Positions 17,246 through 28,300 of a stretch of 64,000 nt of DNA are shown here, piece by piece (the first letter of the stretch is position 1; every line of letters starts with the position of its first letter). The translations under genes and the position numbers were made by a program. The stretch covers positions 1 through 64,000 of the forward strand of contig NZ_RBIN01000002.1 of the NCBI RefSeq assembly GCF_003633775.1, read 5' to 3'. This stretch comes from Kushneria sinocarnis (GTDB taxonomy: Bacteria > Pseudomonadota > Gammaproteobacteria > Pseudomonadales > Halomonadaceae). The notes beneath the pieces were generated by a model, which made no database searches, was not told the origin of the DNA, and was given only the letters and a program-made list of their open reading frames with translations.

Positions 17246-18130
17246 ATGTTTGCTCAACTCTTCGCCGTCATGGCACCCGTGCTGGCCGGGGCCGGCGTCG
17301 GCTTTTTCTGGGTACGCTTCAAGCAGCCCTACCCCACGGGCTTCATCACCAAGCTCGTGCTCAATGTCGGCACCCCGTGTCTGATCGTGGACTCGCTGAC
17401 CAGTACCCATGTCGAACTGGCCGCCTTCTCGCGCATGGCGCTGGCGACCGTGAGCGTACTGGTGGCGATGGGGCTGATCGGCCTGCTGCTGGCGCGCATC
17501 ACCCGGCTGGACTGGCGGGTGATCGTGCCCCCCACCCTCTTTCCCAATACCGGCAACATGGGACTGCCGGTGGCGATGTACGCCTTCGACGACAAGGGCT
17601 TTCCGCTGGCCGTGGCGGTCTTCGTGGTGATGTCGATGGCCCAGTTCGTGGTCGGCAGCATCACCAGCAGCTCACGGCCGATCCGCGGCATCTTCACCAC
17701 GCCGACCATCTACGCCATCATCATCGCCATCCTGCTGATGGCCTTTCAGATTCAGCTGCCGGCATGGCTGGCCAACAGCGTGGATCTGCTGGCGGGCTTT
17801 ACCATCCCGATGATGCTGATCACCCTGGGCGTGGCACTGGCCAGCATCCGGGCGCGCAGTCTCAACGTGGGGATCGGCTTCGGCCTGGCCCGCGTGGTGG
17901 TCGCCGGCGGCATGGCGATGCTGATCGGCTGGCTGCTGGGGCTGACCCCCCAGGCGCTGGGCATCCTGGTGGTGATGATGTGCATGCCGGTCGCCGTCTA
18001 CAACTACCTGTTCGCGCAGAAGGCCGGGCACTCGCCGGAGTTCGTGGCCAACCTGGTGCTCTGCTCGACCCTGACCTCGTTCATCTACCTGCCGCTGCTG
18101 CTCTCCTTCGTGATGTCGCACGGACAGTAG
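17246..18130 (+). CDS. AEC (auxin efflux carrier) family transporter
   Basis: The 294-residue protein has about ten hydrophobic segments in the two-repeat pattern of the AEC/BART fold, with family-typical motifs LVLNVGTPCLIVDSL, LFPNTGNMGLPV (the discontinuous helix PNxGxxGLP) and MMLITLGVALA. Bacterial members transport organic acids such as malate or malonate, or unknown substrates; the substrate here cannot be told. The start at 17246 has AAGGA 5 bases upstream and gives normal family length, whereas a longer frame from 16802 does not. It is monocistronic and ends at a hairpin shared with the convergent sugar transporter gene. Confidence 0.88.
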   Translation: MFAQLFAVMAPVLAGAGVGFFWVRFKQPYPTGFITKLVLNVGTPCLIVDSLTSTHVELAAFSRMALATVSVLVAMGLIGLLLARITRLDWRVIVPPTLFPNTGNMGLPVAMYAFDDKGFPLAVAVFVVMSMAQFVVGSITSSSRPIRGIFTTPTIYAIIIAILLMAFQIQLPAWLANSVDLLAGFTIPMMLITLGVALASIRARSLNVGIGFGLARVVVAGGMAMLIGWLLGLTPQALGILVVMMCMPVAVYNYLFAQKAGHSPEFVANLVLCSTLTSFIYLPLLLSFVMSHGQ

Positions 18131-18177
18131 CCCGGCCTCCGGCCTCAGGCCTCAGGCCTGTTCCATTCCCAACGACA

Positions 18178-18200
18178 ACGCCCCGGCAGTGCCGGGGCGT
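18178..18200. terminator. Bidirectional terminator hairpin
   Basis: A 10-bp perfect stem (ACGCCCCGGC / GCCGGGGCGT, loop AGT) separates the convergent AEC and sugar transporter genes. It is followed by TCTCGTCTGT on the plus strand, only weakly T-rich. Confidence 0.7.
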
Positions 18201-18226
18201 CTCGTCTGTCGGTCTGACCACCAGCG

Positions 18227-19726
18227 TCAGCCGGTGCTGGTGCCGGTCTCGGCCGTCATGAAGCGTTCGCGGTTCTTCACCCGGCCATGGCGGAACTTCT
18301 CGCCCATCAGCTGCTCCATCGACTCCAGCGGCACGTTGCGCGTCTCCGGCACGAACCGCCAGGTGATCAGCAGGCTGATCATGGTGATGGCACCGAACAG
18401 CCAGAACGGGAAGGCCCCGTTGAACACGGTGTTGAGCCATTCACTGCCGCGCATCATCGGGAAGGTCTGGGCGACGATGAAACCCGCCGTCCACTGCGCG
18501 CCCATGGCCCAGGCCATGGCCGTGCCACGGATGGCGTTGGGGAAGATCTCGGACAGCAGCGTCCAGCTGCAGCAGCCCCAGGAGATGGCATAACCGACCA
18601 CATAGACCATGATCGCCAGCATCGCCGTATAGCCCTGCACGTCGAACCAGAAGATGGTCCCCAGCACGGCCATGCTGGCAATGCAGGCCAGCGTGCCGAT
18701 CGTCATCAGCCGGATGCGGCCGGTGCGGTCGATCAGCAGCATCCCCAGCAGGTTGCCCAGGATGAAGACCAGCCCGACATAGCCGGTCTGCAGCAGCGCA
18801 CTGCCGGTAGACTCGGTAACGTTGGAGAGTACCGTCGGTGCGTAGTACATCACCACGTTGATGCCGGTGAACTGCTGGGCGGCGGAAAGGAAGACCCCCA
18901 GCACGGTGATGGCCAGCATGATCGGCTGCCGGATGGCGCTGCGCGAGGCCTGGCGCTCGCTGCGCCGCTGCTGGTTCATCGCCCGGCGACCGCTGGCCTG
19001 GCCGCCCTGCAGCGAGTAGCGCACCTCCTCGATCATCTGCTCGGTCTGCTCACGGCTGTTGAAGCGGTTGAGCACCCGGCGGGCACGATCGAACCGGTTG
19101 TTCATGATGCACCAGCGCGGCGACTCCGGCACCAGAAACAGCAGGGTCCCGAACAGCACCGCGGGGATCGCTTCCGACCCCAGCATCCAGCGCCAGCCCA
19201 GGTCGGTCAGCCACTGCGAGGTAACATCCCGGGCAATGAAGTAGTTGACGAAGAACACGATGGTCTGACCCACCACCAGCGACTGCTGGAACATGCTCAG
19301 CGTTCGTCCGCGCCAGCGCTGGGGCGCCAGTTCCCCCATGTACATCGGCGAGACCACGCTGGCAATGCCCACGGCCAGGCCACCGACCACGCGCAGTATG
19401 ATGTAGAACCAGAAGCTGAAGGCCAGCGCCGAACCGAGTGCCGAAATCAGAAACAGCACGGCCGCCAGCATCATGGTCAGACGACGGCCGAGCACATTGG
19501 CCAGCCAGCCGGCGCCCCCGGCGCCGACAATGCTGCCGATGACCACGCTCGAAACGGCCCAGCCCTTGAGCGTGGGCGAGAGATCGAAATAGGTGGCGAT
19601 CGAGTCGATCGCGCCGGAAATGACAGCCGTGTCATAGCCGAAGAGGATGCCGCCCAGGGCGGCTACCAGACAGATGGAAATCACATAGCCCAGCGCATTG
19701 CCGGGCGATTCCTGCCCTTGTGTCAT
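18227..19726 (-). CDS. MFS sugar/proton symporter (sugar porter family, XylE-like)
   Basis: The 499-residue protein has twelve predicted membrane segments and sugar porter signatures: LFGYDTAVISGA in helix 1, the GRR loop between helices 2 and 3, GxxSPMYMGELAP, PESPRW after helix 6, QQFTGINVVMYYAP in helix 7, the DRTGR loop and the terminal PETRNVPLE. The nearest well known relatives are XylE, GalP and AraE-type symporters, which import a pentose or hexose with a proton into the cytoplasm. The substrate cannot be specified. The ATG has AGGGA upstream. It appears to be a single transcription unit. Confidence 0.88.
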   Translation of the reverse strand: MTQGQESPGNALGYVISICLVAALGGILFGYDTAVISGAIDSIATYFDLSPTLKGWAVSSVVIGSIVGAGGAGWLANVLGRRLTMMLAAVLFLISALGSALAFSFWFYIILRVVGGLAVGIASVVSPMYMGELAPQRWRGRTLSMFQQSLVVGQTIVFFVNYFIARDVTSQWLTDLGWRWMLGSEAIPAVLFGTLLFLVPESPRWCIMNNRFDRARRVLNRFNSREQTEQMIEEVRYSLQGGQASGRRAMNQQRRSERQASRSAIRQPIMLAITVLGVFLSAAQQFTGINVVMYYAPTVLSNVTESTGSALLQTGYVGLVFILGNLLGMLLIDRTGRIRLMTIGTLACIASMAVLGTIFWFDVQGYTAMLAIMVYVVGYAISWGCCSWTLLSEIFPNAIRGTAMAWAMGAQWTAGFIVAQTFPMMRGSEWLNTVFNGAFPFWLFGAITMISLLITWRFVPETRNVPLESMEQLMGEKFRHGRVKNRERFMTAETGTSTG

Positions 19727-19840
19727 GAAGTCCCTTCCCTGATGTTTTCGAAAGCGTCCTGCTTTCGCTCTGATTTTTCAGGGACACGACTTTAGTAGAA
19801 GATATCCGGGCTCGCGAGGCGGAATTCACTGCCGGCGCAC

Positions 19841-19863
19841 AAAAAAACCGCCCGAAGGCGGTT
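19841..19863 (-). terminator. Intrinsic terminator of the DUF4168 gene
   Basis: On the minus strand a 7-bp stem AACCGCC / GGCGGTT with a stable TTCG loop is followed by seven T residues. It lies 27 bp after the DUF4168 stop codon. This is a textbook rho-independent terminator. Confidence 0.9.
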
Positions 19864-19889
19864 CTTTCGAAGGCCTCGGCCCACAGCGT

Positions 19890-20282
19890 TTACTGCTGCT
19901 GCTGAGCCATCTTCTGGACCTTCTGCATCATCTGCGGATTGTTCTGAACGGCCTGGCCGATCTGGTTGAACTCATCCACTTTCAGACCGCTGTCCTTGAC
20001 GGCCTGTACCATCTTGTCATTCGCTTCCTGGCGAATGTTCTGCTGCTGCTCGGAGCCATCGGCATTCTGCAGACGCTGGGTATAGTTCTGCGAGATTCCG
20101 GCAATCTCCTGCGATGCCGAAGCAAAGTTCTGGAGTTGCTGGTCGCTGAAGTTCTGCTGGGTCTGACCCTGGGTCTGGGCCTGACCGGCGCTTCCCTGGG
20201 ACTGGCTGGCAGCCATGACCGGCCCCGAGGCAAACCCGGCAGCGATGAGCGTGGCTGAAAGAAACGCAGTCGTCCGTTTCAT
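19890..20282 (-). CDS. DUF4168 domain secreted protein
   Basis: The 130-residue protein has a signal peptide (MKRTTAFLSATLIAAGFASG, then PVMAAS) and a very Gln-rich mature region (SQGQTQQNFSDQQLQNFASA) with EIAGISQNYTQRLQ and a Met/Gln-rich C terminus, the composition and helices typical of DUF4168 proteins. Their function is unknown. The internal ATG at 20282 is chosen because GGAGGA stands 5 bases before it; the upstream ATG at 20294 actually contains that ribosome-binding site. It is monocistronic with its own intrinsic terminator. Envelope or stress function is possible but unsupported. Confidence 0.8.
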   Translation of the reverse strand: MKRTTAFLSATLIAAGFASGPVMAASQSQGSAGQAQTQGQTQQNFSDQQLQNFASASQEIAGISQNYTQRLQNADGSEQQQNIRQEANDKMVQAVKDSGLKVDEFNQIGQAVQNNPQMMQKVQKMAQQQQ

Positions 20283-20466
20283 TGATTCCTCCATACTTTG
20301 CTTTTGCCCTGGACGTTCGAGCCGCGGCTCCGCCCGCTTTATGCCTGCTTTGAAACACCTGACAGTTTGACGGCCGGCATCCCCGGGAGTTCAGGAAATC
20401 ACAGTAACAATTTGTAATGACTGCCAGTTTTCCCGAGCGACCACTGTCGTCATCATCCTAGCACGA

Positions 20467-21165
20467 TCACCGGAGCTCTTTCAGATAGGCCGTGCCCCCC
20501 AGCTGACGCATCTGCTGACGAATCCAGCGAACATGCTCGAGTACCCGGGCATCGGGATGGGTCGGACTGCGATGCCGCGGGTCGGGCAGAATCGCCGCCA
20601 GCCGGGCCGCCCGGTCAGCACCGAGCCGAGCCGCATCGATGCCGTAGTAGTGCCGCGCCGCCGCCTGAAAACCGAACACCCCGTGATCGAGCTCCACCAC
20701 GTTGAGATAGACCTCGAGAATCCGGGTCTTGGGCCAGAGCAGTTCGATCAGGGCGGTAAACCAGACTTCGAGCCCCTTGCGCAGCCAGCTGCGCTGGGTC
20801 CAGAGAAAGACATTGCGGGCCGTCTGCTGACTGATGGTACTGGCACCGCGCAGCGGCCTGTCCTCGAACCACCACGCCTTCAGCGAGTGTCGGATCTGAT
20901 GAAAGTCGAAACCGGGATGGTAGGGAAAGCGCTGGTCCTCGGCGGCAATGACCGCAATGGCAGCCTGATCGGAGAGCTGCGCACGCCCCCGCCAGTGATA
21001 GTCGATGGCCAGCGGCTCGCCGGCCAGGCGCGAACTCACCCAGCGCTCCGCCATGACCATCGATCCCGGCAGCGGCACGAAGCGAAAGAGCAGCACGATC
21101 AGCACACTCAGCACCATCAGCAGCCCCACGGCCTTCAGCAGCCAACGCCACACTCGCCCCAGCAT
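20467..21165 (-). CDS. mtgA: Monofunctional biosynthetic peptidoglycan transglycosylase MtgA
   Basis: MtgA polymerises lipid II into glycan strands at the inner membrane. The 232-residue product begins with a membrane anchor (LLKAVGLLMVLSVLIVLLF) and has the GT51 family motifs: AVIAAEDQRFPYHPGFD with the catalytic glutamate, RGASTISQQTARNVFLW, and KTRILEVYLNVVELDHGVFG. Length is normal for MtgA and no penicillin-binding transpeptidase domain follows. The ATG at 21165 with GGAG/AAGGG upstream is preferred over the longer frame starting at 21234. Confidence 0.95.
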   Translation of the reverse strand: MLGRVWRWLLKAVGLLMVLSVLIVLLFRFVPLPGSMVMAERWVSSRLAGEPLAIDYHWRGRAQLSDQAAIAVIAAEDQRFPYHPGFDFHQIRHSLKAWWFEDRPLRGASTISQQTARNVFLWTQRSWLRKGLEVWFTALIELLWPKTRILEVYLNVVELDHGVFGFQAAARHYYGIDAARLGADRAARLAAILPDPRHRSPTHPDARVLEHVRWIRQQMRQLGGTAYLKELR

Positions 21166-21340
21166 GCTCACCCTTCTCCCGGACCGTGACGTCTGCCGCC
21201 GTGGCGCCAGCGTTACGGTGATGATCGCTGGCAACGGCGCAGCGCTTGCCCCATCGGGGCGGCGCGCTGCCGGTTACCGTAATGGCGGCCATTGTAAAGG
21301 ATTGTGGTAAACGGCGCCTGCCGGGATGACGGGAGAGGAC

Positions 21341-21373
21341 GACGGGCGGCCCGCCAGGGGCGTGCCGCCCGTC
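21341..21373 (-). terminator. Hairpin after fghA
   Basis: A 10-bp perfect inverted repeat GACGGGCGGC / GCCGCCCGTC begins 5 bp after the fghA stop on the minus strand. The sequence beyond it has no clear T run, so strength is uncertain. Confidence 0.6.
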
Positions 21374-21377
21374 CGGT

Positions 21378-22229
21378 TCAGCCGGCGAAGAGGTGCTCGG
21401 CGTGATAGCGCAGATGGTCGTCGATGAAACTGGCCACGAAGAAATAGCTGTGATCGTAGCCCGGCCGATAGTTGAGTGTCAGGGCATGATCGCATTCGCG
21501 ACAGGCCCGTTCCAGCTCACCGGGCTGGAGCTGTTCGCTCAGGAAGTTGTCGTCCTCGCCCTGCTCGACCAGCAGCGGCTGCTTCGAGGTGCCGGCCCGG
21601 ATCAGCTCGCAGGCATCGTACTCGGCCCACAGCGCGCGATCCTCGCCAAGATAGTGGCTGAAGGCCTGCTCGCCCCATTGGCAGTTGATCGGATGACAGA
21701 CCGGCGAAAAGGCCGACACCGACACGTAACGGCCCGGTTGGCGAAGGGCACAGACCAGCGCGCCATGGCCGCCCATCGAGTGGCCGCTGATCGCCTCGCG
21801 GCCGTTGAGCGGGAAATGCTCGCGCACCAGCTCGGGCAGCTCCCGGGTCACGTAGTCATACATGCGGTAGTGCTGCGACCAGGGCTCACGGGTGGCATTG
21901 ACGTAAAAGCCGGCTCCGGAGCCGAAATCGAAGCGCTCGTGCTCACCCGGCAGATCGGTGCCGCGCGGACTGGTATCCGGGCAGATGATCGCAATTCCCA
22001 GCTCGGCGGCCAGCTTCTGGGCGCCGGCCTTGTGCATGAAGTTCTCGTCGGTGCAGGTCAGCCCCGACAGCCACCAGAGCAGCGGTACCGGCCCCTGCTC
22101 GGCCTGGGGCGGCAGGTAGATACCAAAGGTCATGTCACAACCCAGCACCTCCGAGCGGTGCGTGAAACGACTGACCCAGCCACCGAAGCTCCTGTTGGCA
22201 CTGACCCGCTCGATCGCATGCTGTGGCAT
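21378..22229 (-). CDS. fghA: S-formylglutathione hydrolase
   Basis: This serine esterase hydrolyses S-formylglutathione to formate and glutathione, the second step of glutathione-dependent formaldehyde oxidation. The 283-residue protein has the esterase D pattern: PLLWWLSGLTCTDENF, the nucleophile elbow GHSMGGHGAL, a histidine in GYDHSYFFVASFI near the C terminus, and SPVCHPINCQWG. It follows frmA on the same strand, separated by about 100 bp that hold a strong hairpin. In this window it can remove formaldehyde produced by the betaine, dimethylglycine and sarcosine demethylases. Confidence 0.95.
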   Translation of the reverse strand: MPQHAIERVSANRSFGGWVSRFTHRSEVLGCDMTFGIYLPPQAEQGPVPLLWWLSGLTCTDENFMHKAGAQKLAAELGIAIICPDTSPRGTDLPGEHERFDFGSGAGFYVNATREPWSQHYRMYDYVTRELPELVREHFPLNGREAISGHSMGGHGALVCALRQPGRYVSVSAFSPVCHPINCQWGEQAFSHYLGEDRALWAEYDACELIRAGTSKQPLLVEQGEDDNFLSEQLQPGELERACRECDHALTLNYRPGYDHSYFFVASFIDDHLRYHAEHLFAG

Positions 22230-22265
22230 CGTTTGCTCCTTCAGTACGGTTGAGCCACGTGATTC

Positions 22266-22293
22266 GGCCTGCCGCCCGATCGGGCGGCAGGCC
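22266..22293 (-). terminator. Strong palindromic hairpin between frmA and fghA
   Basis: A perfect 28-bp palindrome (arm GGCCTGCCGCCCGA) sits in the 103-bp gap between the two genes. On the transcript it would form a very stable stem. It may partly terminate transcription after frmA or protect the frmA 3' end, giving frmA more product than fghA. There is no T tract. Confidence 0.6.
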
Positions 22294-22332
22294 GGCGGGC
22301 TGCATCGTCATCCCGACCGGTGCAGGAACGCT

Positions 22333-23508
<1,176 letters not shown>

Positions 23509-23581
23509 TCATCCCTGCCGATGGCGCATAGTCGACAGCGACGCCGTCGGCAGCCATTGCGTCAGCACATGCAGGCAGCGC

Positions 23582-24397
23582 TTACTCGGGGTCAGCAGCG
23601 CGCCCCTGGCCAACCGGCGAGCCCTTTGCCGCCACCGCGGTTTCCGGCCACGGCTTGCCCGACTCGAAGAGATGATCGGCTACCCGCTCGCGCAGGTAGT
23701 GATCGGAAAACTGGGTGGCCTCGATCAGCGCCTCGGGATCGGGAATCTCGATGCGATTGCGGTCGCGATAGACCAGTCCGGCTTCCCGCAGCTCGCTGAA
23801 GGTGCGACTGACGTGCACCGACGAGAGCCCCAGGATATCCGCCAGCATCTGCTGGGAGAGCGGCATGTGAAAATGCTGCGGCAGTTCCGGATAGACCCGC
23901 TTGAGACGCATGTACATCTCGCAGATGAAATGGGCCAGCTTTTCGCGGGCGTTGCGCCGGCCGATGTTGACCAGGCGTTCGGTCAGTAACGCCTGCTGTC
24001 CGGCGAGCATGGAGAAGAACAGGGCCGTGGCCCGGTGCGAGCTGCCGAACAGCCCGATCAGATAGCGGTGATTGAACCGTCCCAGCGAAGCCTCGGTGAG
24101 CATGGCCACACTGCTCAGACGGCGCTGGAAGGAGAACTCCCGCAGGCCGATGACATCCCCCGGCAGATAGACATCCAGCACCTGCCGGGTACCGTCATTC
24201 ATCGAGCGATAGGAGTAGGCCCAGCCCTTGCGCAGGAGACAGAAGGCATCAATGGCCTGATGCTCTTCCCAGAGCAGCTCACCGGCTGTCAGCGTCATGG
24301 GATGGCGTTCCAGCTCGGTCAGCAACGTCCTGTCATCATCGTCGAGTTCGCAGTACTTCTCAAAGTGGCGAATGATATTGACGTCACTACCATCCAT
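23582..24397 (-). CDS. Crp/Fnr family transcriptional regulator
   Basis: The roughly 271-residue protein has an N-terminal cyclic-nucleotide-binding-like beta-roll (about 20-130, with LYLPGDVIGLREFS-type DVYLPGDVIGL) and a C-terminal winged helix with LSQQMLADILGLSSVHVSRT, the DNA-recognition helix of the Crp family. It lacks the four N-terminal cysteines of Fnr, so it is not an oxygen-sensing iron-sulfur protein of that type. The effector is unknown. It lies upstream of frmA on the same strand with about 130 bp between. ATG 24397 has GAGGGG upstream; starts at 24415 or 24418 are alternatives. Confidence 0.85.
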   Translation of the reverse strand: MDGSDVNIIRHFEKYCELDDDDRTLLTELERHPMTLTAGELLWEEHQAIDAFCLLRKGWAYSYRSMNDGTRQVLDVYLPGDVIGLREFSFQRRLSSVAMLTEASLGRFNHRYLIGLFGSSHRATALFFSMLAGQQALLTERLVNIGRRNAREKLAHFICEMYMRLKRVYPELPQHFHMPLSQQMLADILGLSSVHVSRTFSELREAGLVYRDRNRIEIPDPEALIEATQFSDHYLRERVADHLFESGKPWPETAVAAKGSPVGQGRAADPE

Positions 24398-24648
24398 GGA
24401 TGTCTTTCCCCTCATCACCTGGCATGCGATTTACTTGTCCGGGCCCCTGCATCGCACGCTGCAGGAGCCGATGATCGCATTGTCAGGGGATAAGCGGGCA
24501 GGCTGTTATAACCTGCGTTAATCGCCTGGCGAAAAAATCACCGAGAGTCATGGTGTTATCCGGAAAACGGGACGCTGCACCGGGCGCTTGCGGGCAGCAA
24601 GGCAGCACGACCCGGTGAACGTTGCCGCCGGGCCGGTTCGGGCATCCG

Positions 24649-24681
24649 AAAAAAGCACCGGACGCCCTGGGCGTCCGGTGC
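24649..24681 (-). terminator. Intrinsic terminator of the sox operon
   Basis: On the minus strand a 13-bp stem (GCACCGGACGCCC and its complement) closed almost without loop is followed by six T residues. It lies 25 bp after soxG, the last gene of soxBDAG, and is a strong rho-independent terminator. Confidence 0.9.
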
Positions 24682-24705
24682 ACGATCAGGATGAGGCGCC
24701 GTTAC

Positions 24706-25371
24706 TCAGCTCTGCAGGGCGACGCCATACTCCTGGCCGGCGTCCAGCAGCCACTGCCACAGATAGTCGGCGTAGCTGCGCCGGATCACCAGCTCCCACT
24801 GCTCTTCGCCGACCCGGGAGATCATGGCCTGGGCACGTGCAAAGCAGGTGGTGACACTGCGGCCTACCGGAAAGGCACGCGGATGAACATCCACCGGGGC
24901 GGATTTCATCAGCACTTCACGGGCGTGCTGCCCGGAGAGCGTCACTACCGTCTGCCCGCCACTGACATCCACCACGGCGACATGGCCGCTCAGCGCGTAG
25001 CGCAGCGCCATCTCCTGGCGATACTCCTCACCGCCGGGCACGATCAGAAGCCACTCGTCGGGCGAGCGCCAGTGTATGCGAGCCGTCTCGCTGACTGCCG
25101 AGGTCATCGGCGTGACCGGCAGCTCCAGCCCCAGTGCCTCTTCGACGCCACGAACGAAGCCGGGGTCCTCGGCATTGCCGCGGATCACCAGATGCCCCAG
25201 GAAGGCACGTTCGCCGAGCAGTACCCCCGCGCGCTCCTGCGTGGTCAGTGACACCGGCGAGGCGGCATCATGCAGCGGTGACCGGGACCGGGCAGCGTCA
25301 AGACTGTCGGCCGAATCCTCGGCACTTCCGGCACGCACCGGATGCGGATCGAAAACGGCAAATTCAGACAT
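24706..25371 (-). CDS. soxG: Sarcosine oxidase gamma subunit
   Basis: SoxG is the small gamma subunit of heterotetrameric sarcosine oxidase. The 221-residue protein shows the family segments IHWRSPDEWLLIVPGGE, VVDVSGGQTVVTLSG, PVDVHPRAFPVG and VIRRSYADYLWQWLLDAG, which resemble the T-protein (GcvT) fold. The N-terminal ~45 residues are polar and variable. The start at 25371 overlaps the soxA stop by 8 bp; a longer frame would run deep into soxA. It is the last gene before a strong terminator. Confidence 0.93.
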   Translation of the reverse strand: MSEFAVFDPHPVRAGSAEDSADSLDAARSRSPLHDAASPVSLTTQERAGVLLGERAFLGHLVIRGNAEDPGFVRGVEEALGLELPVTPMTSAVSETARIHWRSPDEWLLIVPGGEEYRQEMALRYALSGHVAVVDVSGGQTVVTLSGQHAREVLMKSAPVDVHPRAFPVGRSVTTCFARAQAMISRVGEEQWELVIRRSYADYLWQWLLDAGQEYGVALQS

Positions 25372-28300
25372 GCTGGCGCTCTCCCTTGGGGTCATAGAAC
25401 ATGGAGCTGACAATCTCGGCGGACAGCGTGGAGCCGTCGGGCTGGGGCAGGTAGACATGCTCTCCCTTGCGGCGATGGCCTCCGCGTACCACGGCCAGCG
25501 CAAAACCGTGGCCGAGCGTGGCGCTGTAGTAACTCGAGGTCACGTGCCCGACCATGGTCATGGGAATCTGCTGCTCGGGATCGAAGACGATCTGGGCGCC
25601 CTCCGGCAGCACCACCTCGCTGCCATCCAGCGGCTTCAGCCCGACCAGCTGCTTGCGATCGTCACGCTGCAGATCGACACGCGCCATGCCCCGCTTGCCG
25701 ACCCAGTCGAACGGCTTGCGATAGCCGATCGCCCAGGTCATGCCGAGATCCTCGGGCGTCATGGTGGCGTCGGTATCCTGCCCGACGATGATGAAGCCCT
25801 TTTCGGCACGCAGCACGTGCATGGTCTCGGTGCCATAGGGCGTCAGCTCGAAGGCCTCGCCATGGGCAAACAGCGCCTCCCACACGTGCATGGCGTAATT
25901 GGCCTGCACGTTGATCTCGAAGGAGAGCTCGCCGGTAAAGGAGATGCGATAGACCCGCGCCGGAATGCCCGCCACCGTGCCCTCGCGGTAGGCCATGAAG
26001 GCGAAGGCATCGCGGGAGAGATCGATATCGGTGAGCTGCTCCAGCAGTTCACGGCTCTTCGGCCCGGTCAGCGTCATGGTGGCCCAGTGATCGGTCACCG
26101 AAGTGAAGAACACCTCCAGCTCCGGCCACTCGGTCTGATGCCACAACTCCAGCCAGTCCAGCACCTGGGCGGCGTTGCCGGTGGTGGTGGTCATCAGGAA
26201 GTGATGCTCGCCGAGACAAGTGGTGACACCATCATCCATCACCATGCCATCCTCGCCGCACATCAGCCCGTAGCGCCCCTTGCCCACCGGCAGCTTTTCC
26301 CAGCCGTTGGTGTAGACCCGACCGATGAACTCGCGGGCATCCGGCCCCTGGATGTCGATCTTGCCCAGCGTCGAGGCATCGAGGATGCCCACGCCGTTGC
26401 GCACCGCCAGGCACTCGCGATTGACCGCCTCCTGCAGGGTCTCCTCGCCATTGGCGCCACGCGCGCCCTTCCATCCGGGGTAGTACCAGGGCCGCTTCCA
26501 CTGGCCGACGTTCTCGAACAGGGCACCCTGCTCGACGTGCCAGCGGTGCATGGCGGTATACCGCTCGGGATCGAACAGCGCGCCGCAGTAGCGTCCGGCG
26601 ACCGCCCCGAAACTGACCGGCGTATAGTTGGGGCGAAAGACCGTGGTGCCGGTTTCGGGAATGGTCTGCCCCAGCACCCGGGCGGCAATCGCCATGCCGT
26701 TGATGTTGCCGATCTTGCCCTGATCGGTACCGAAGCCCATCGCGGTGTAGCGCTTGACGTGCTCGATCGACTCGAAGCCCTCGCGGATGGCCAGTTCGAT
26801 GCCGGCGGCCGTCACGTCGTTCTGGAGGTCCACGAACTGCTTGGGCGCCCGCATCGTCGCCAGCGTATGCGGCACATGATAAAGCGCTGCCTGAGGACTC
26901 TCCTCGACCCGCGCCAGGCCCGGCAGCGTCGGCGAGACCCGCTCGAAGCCGGCTGCCACGGCAGCATCGCCTCCCGCCATGGCGCCATCGGCCAGCACAT
27001 CCACCAGCGGATAGATGCCATGGGCACCGCCGGCACAGTGCAGCTGCTGCTTCGTTTCGCCGGGCACGAAGCCCTGAATGCGATCGTTCCAGACCGGTTT
27101 GGAGCCGGTGTGTGCCGACAGGTGCACCACCGGACTGTAGCCGCCGGAGCTGGCCAGGGTATCGCAGGCGATGGTTTCGGTCTCGCCGGTCACGCGGAAA
27201 TTCTCGATGTCGATACCCGCCACCAGCGCGCCGCTGACCCGGTCATCGCCGCGGCACTCGATCACCGCAGCACCGGCAATGATGCGAATGCCGCGGCTGC
27301 GCGCCTCGTCCACCAGGGTGCCGGCGGGTTCGGCGCGGGCATCGACGATCGCCGCCACTTCCCGGCCGGCATCGAGCCAGTCCAGCGCGGTCCGATAGGC
27401 GTGCGAATTGGTGGTCACCAGTACCAGCCGCTGGCCCGGCACCACCCCGTAGCGGCGGATGTAGCAGGATACCGCGCCGGCCAGCAGATGACCGGGCAGA
27501 TCGTTGTTGGCAAACACCAGCGGACGCTCATGGACGCCGGTCGCCAGTACCACCCGCTGCGCCCGTACCCGGTGCATGCGCTGTCGGGTCATGCCGGCCG
27601 GCGCGCGATCGCCGAGATGGTCGGTGCGGCGTTCGTGCAGGGTCACGAAGTTGTGATCGTGGTAGCCGTTGGCGGTGGTGCGCGGCAGCAGCAGCACATC
27701 GTCCATGGCCTCGAGCTCGGCCAGGGTGGTCTTCAGCCACTCCCCTGCCGGCCGATCATCGGGACGCTCGCGGGAGTCCAGCAGGCAGCCGCCCATCTGC
27801 TCCTGCTCGTCGCAGACGATCACCCGCGCGCCGGCCCGCCGGGCTGCCAGCGCCGCTGCCAGCCCGGCGGGGCCGGCACCGACCACCAGCACATCACAGT
27901 AGCGGTTCATGTGATCATAGGTATCGGCATCGGGCACGGTGGGCGCACGCCCCAGCCCGGCAGCGGCACGAATGAACTTCTCGTAGGTCAGCCAGGCCGA
28001 CTGCGGTGCCATGAAGGTCTTGTAGTAGAAGCCCACCGGCATGAACCGGCCGCCCCACTTGCCGATCAGGCCGGTCAGGGCCTTCTGCTGACGCTCGATG
28101 AAACTGCGTCCGCGCCCCACGCTCTCGCAGACCAGCCCATCGAAGACCGGCTGCTGGGTGGCGCGCACGTTGGGCGTCTGGGTTTCGGGGGTGGCCCCCA
28201 TCTGCAGGATGGCATTGGGCTCCTCGCAGCCGGCCGCCATGACACCACGCGGCCGGGCATACTTGAAGCTGTGCCCGATCACATCGACCCCGTTGGCCAG

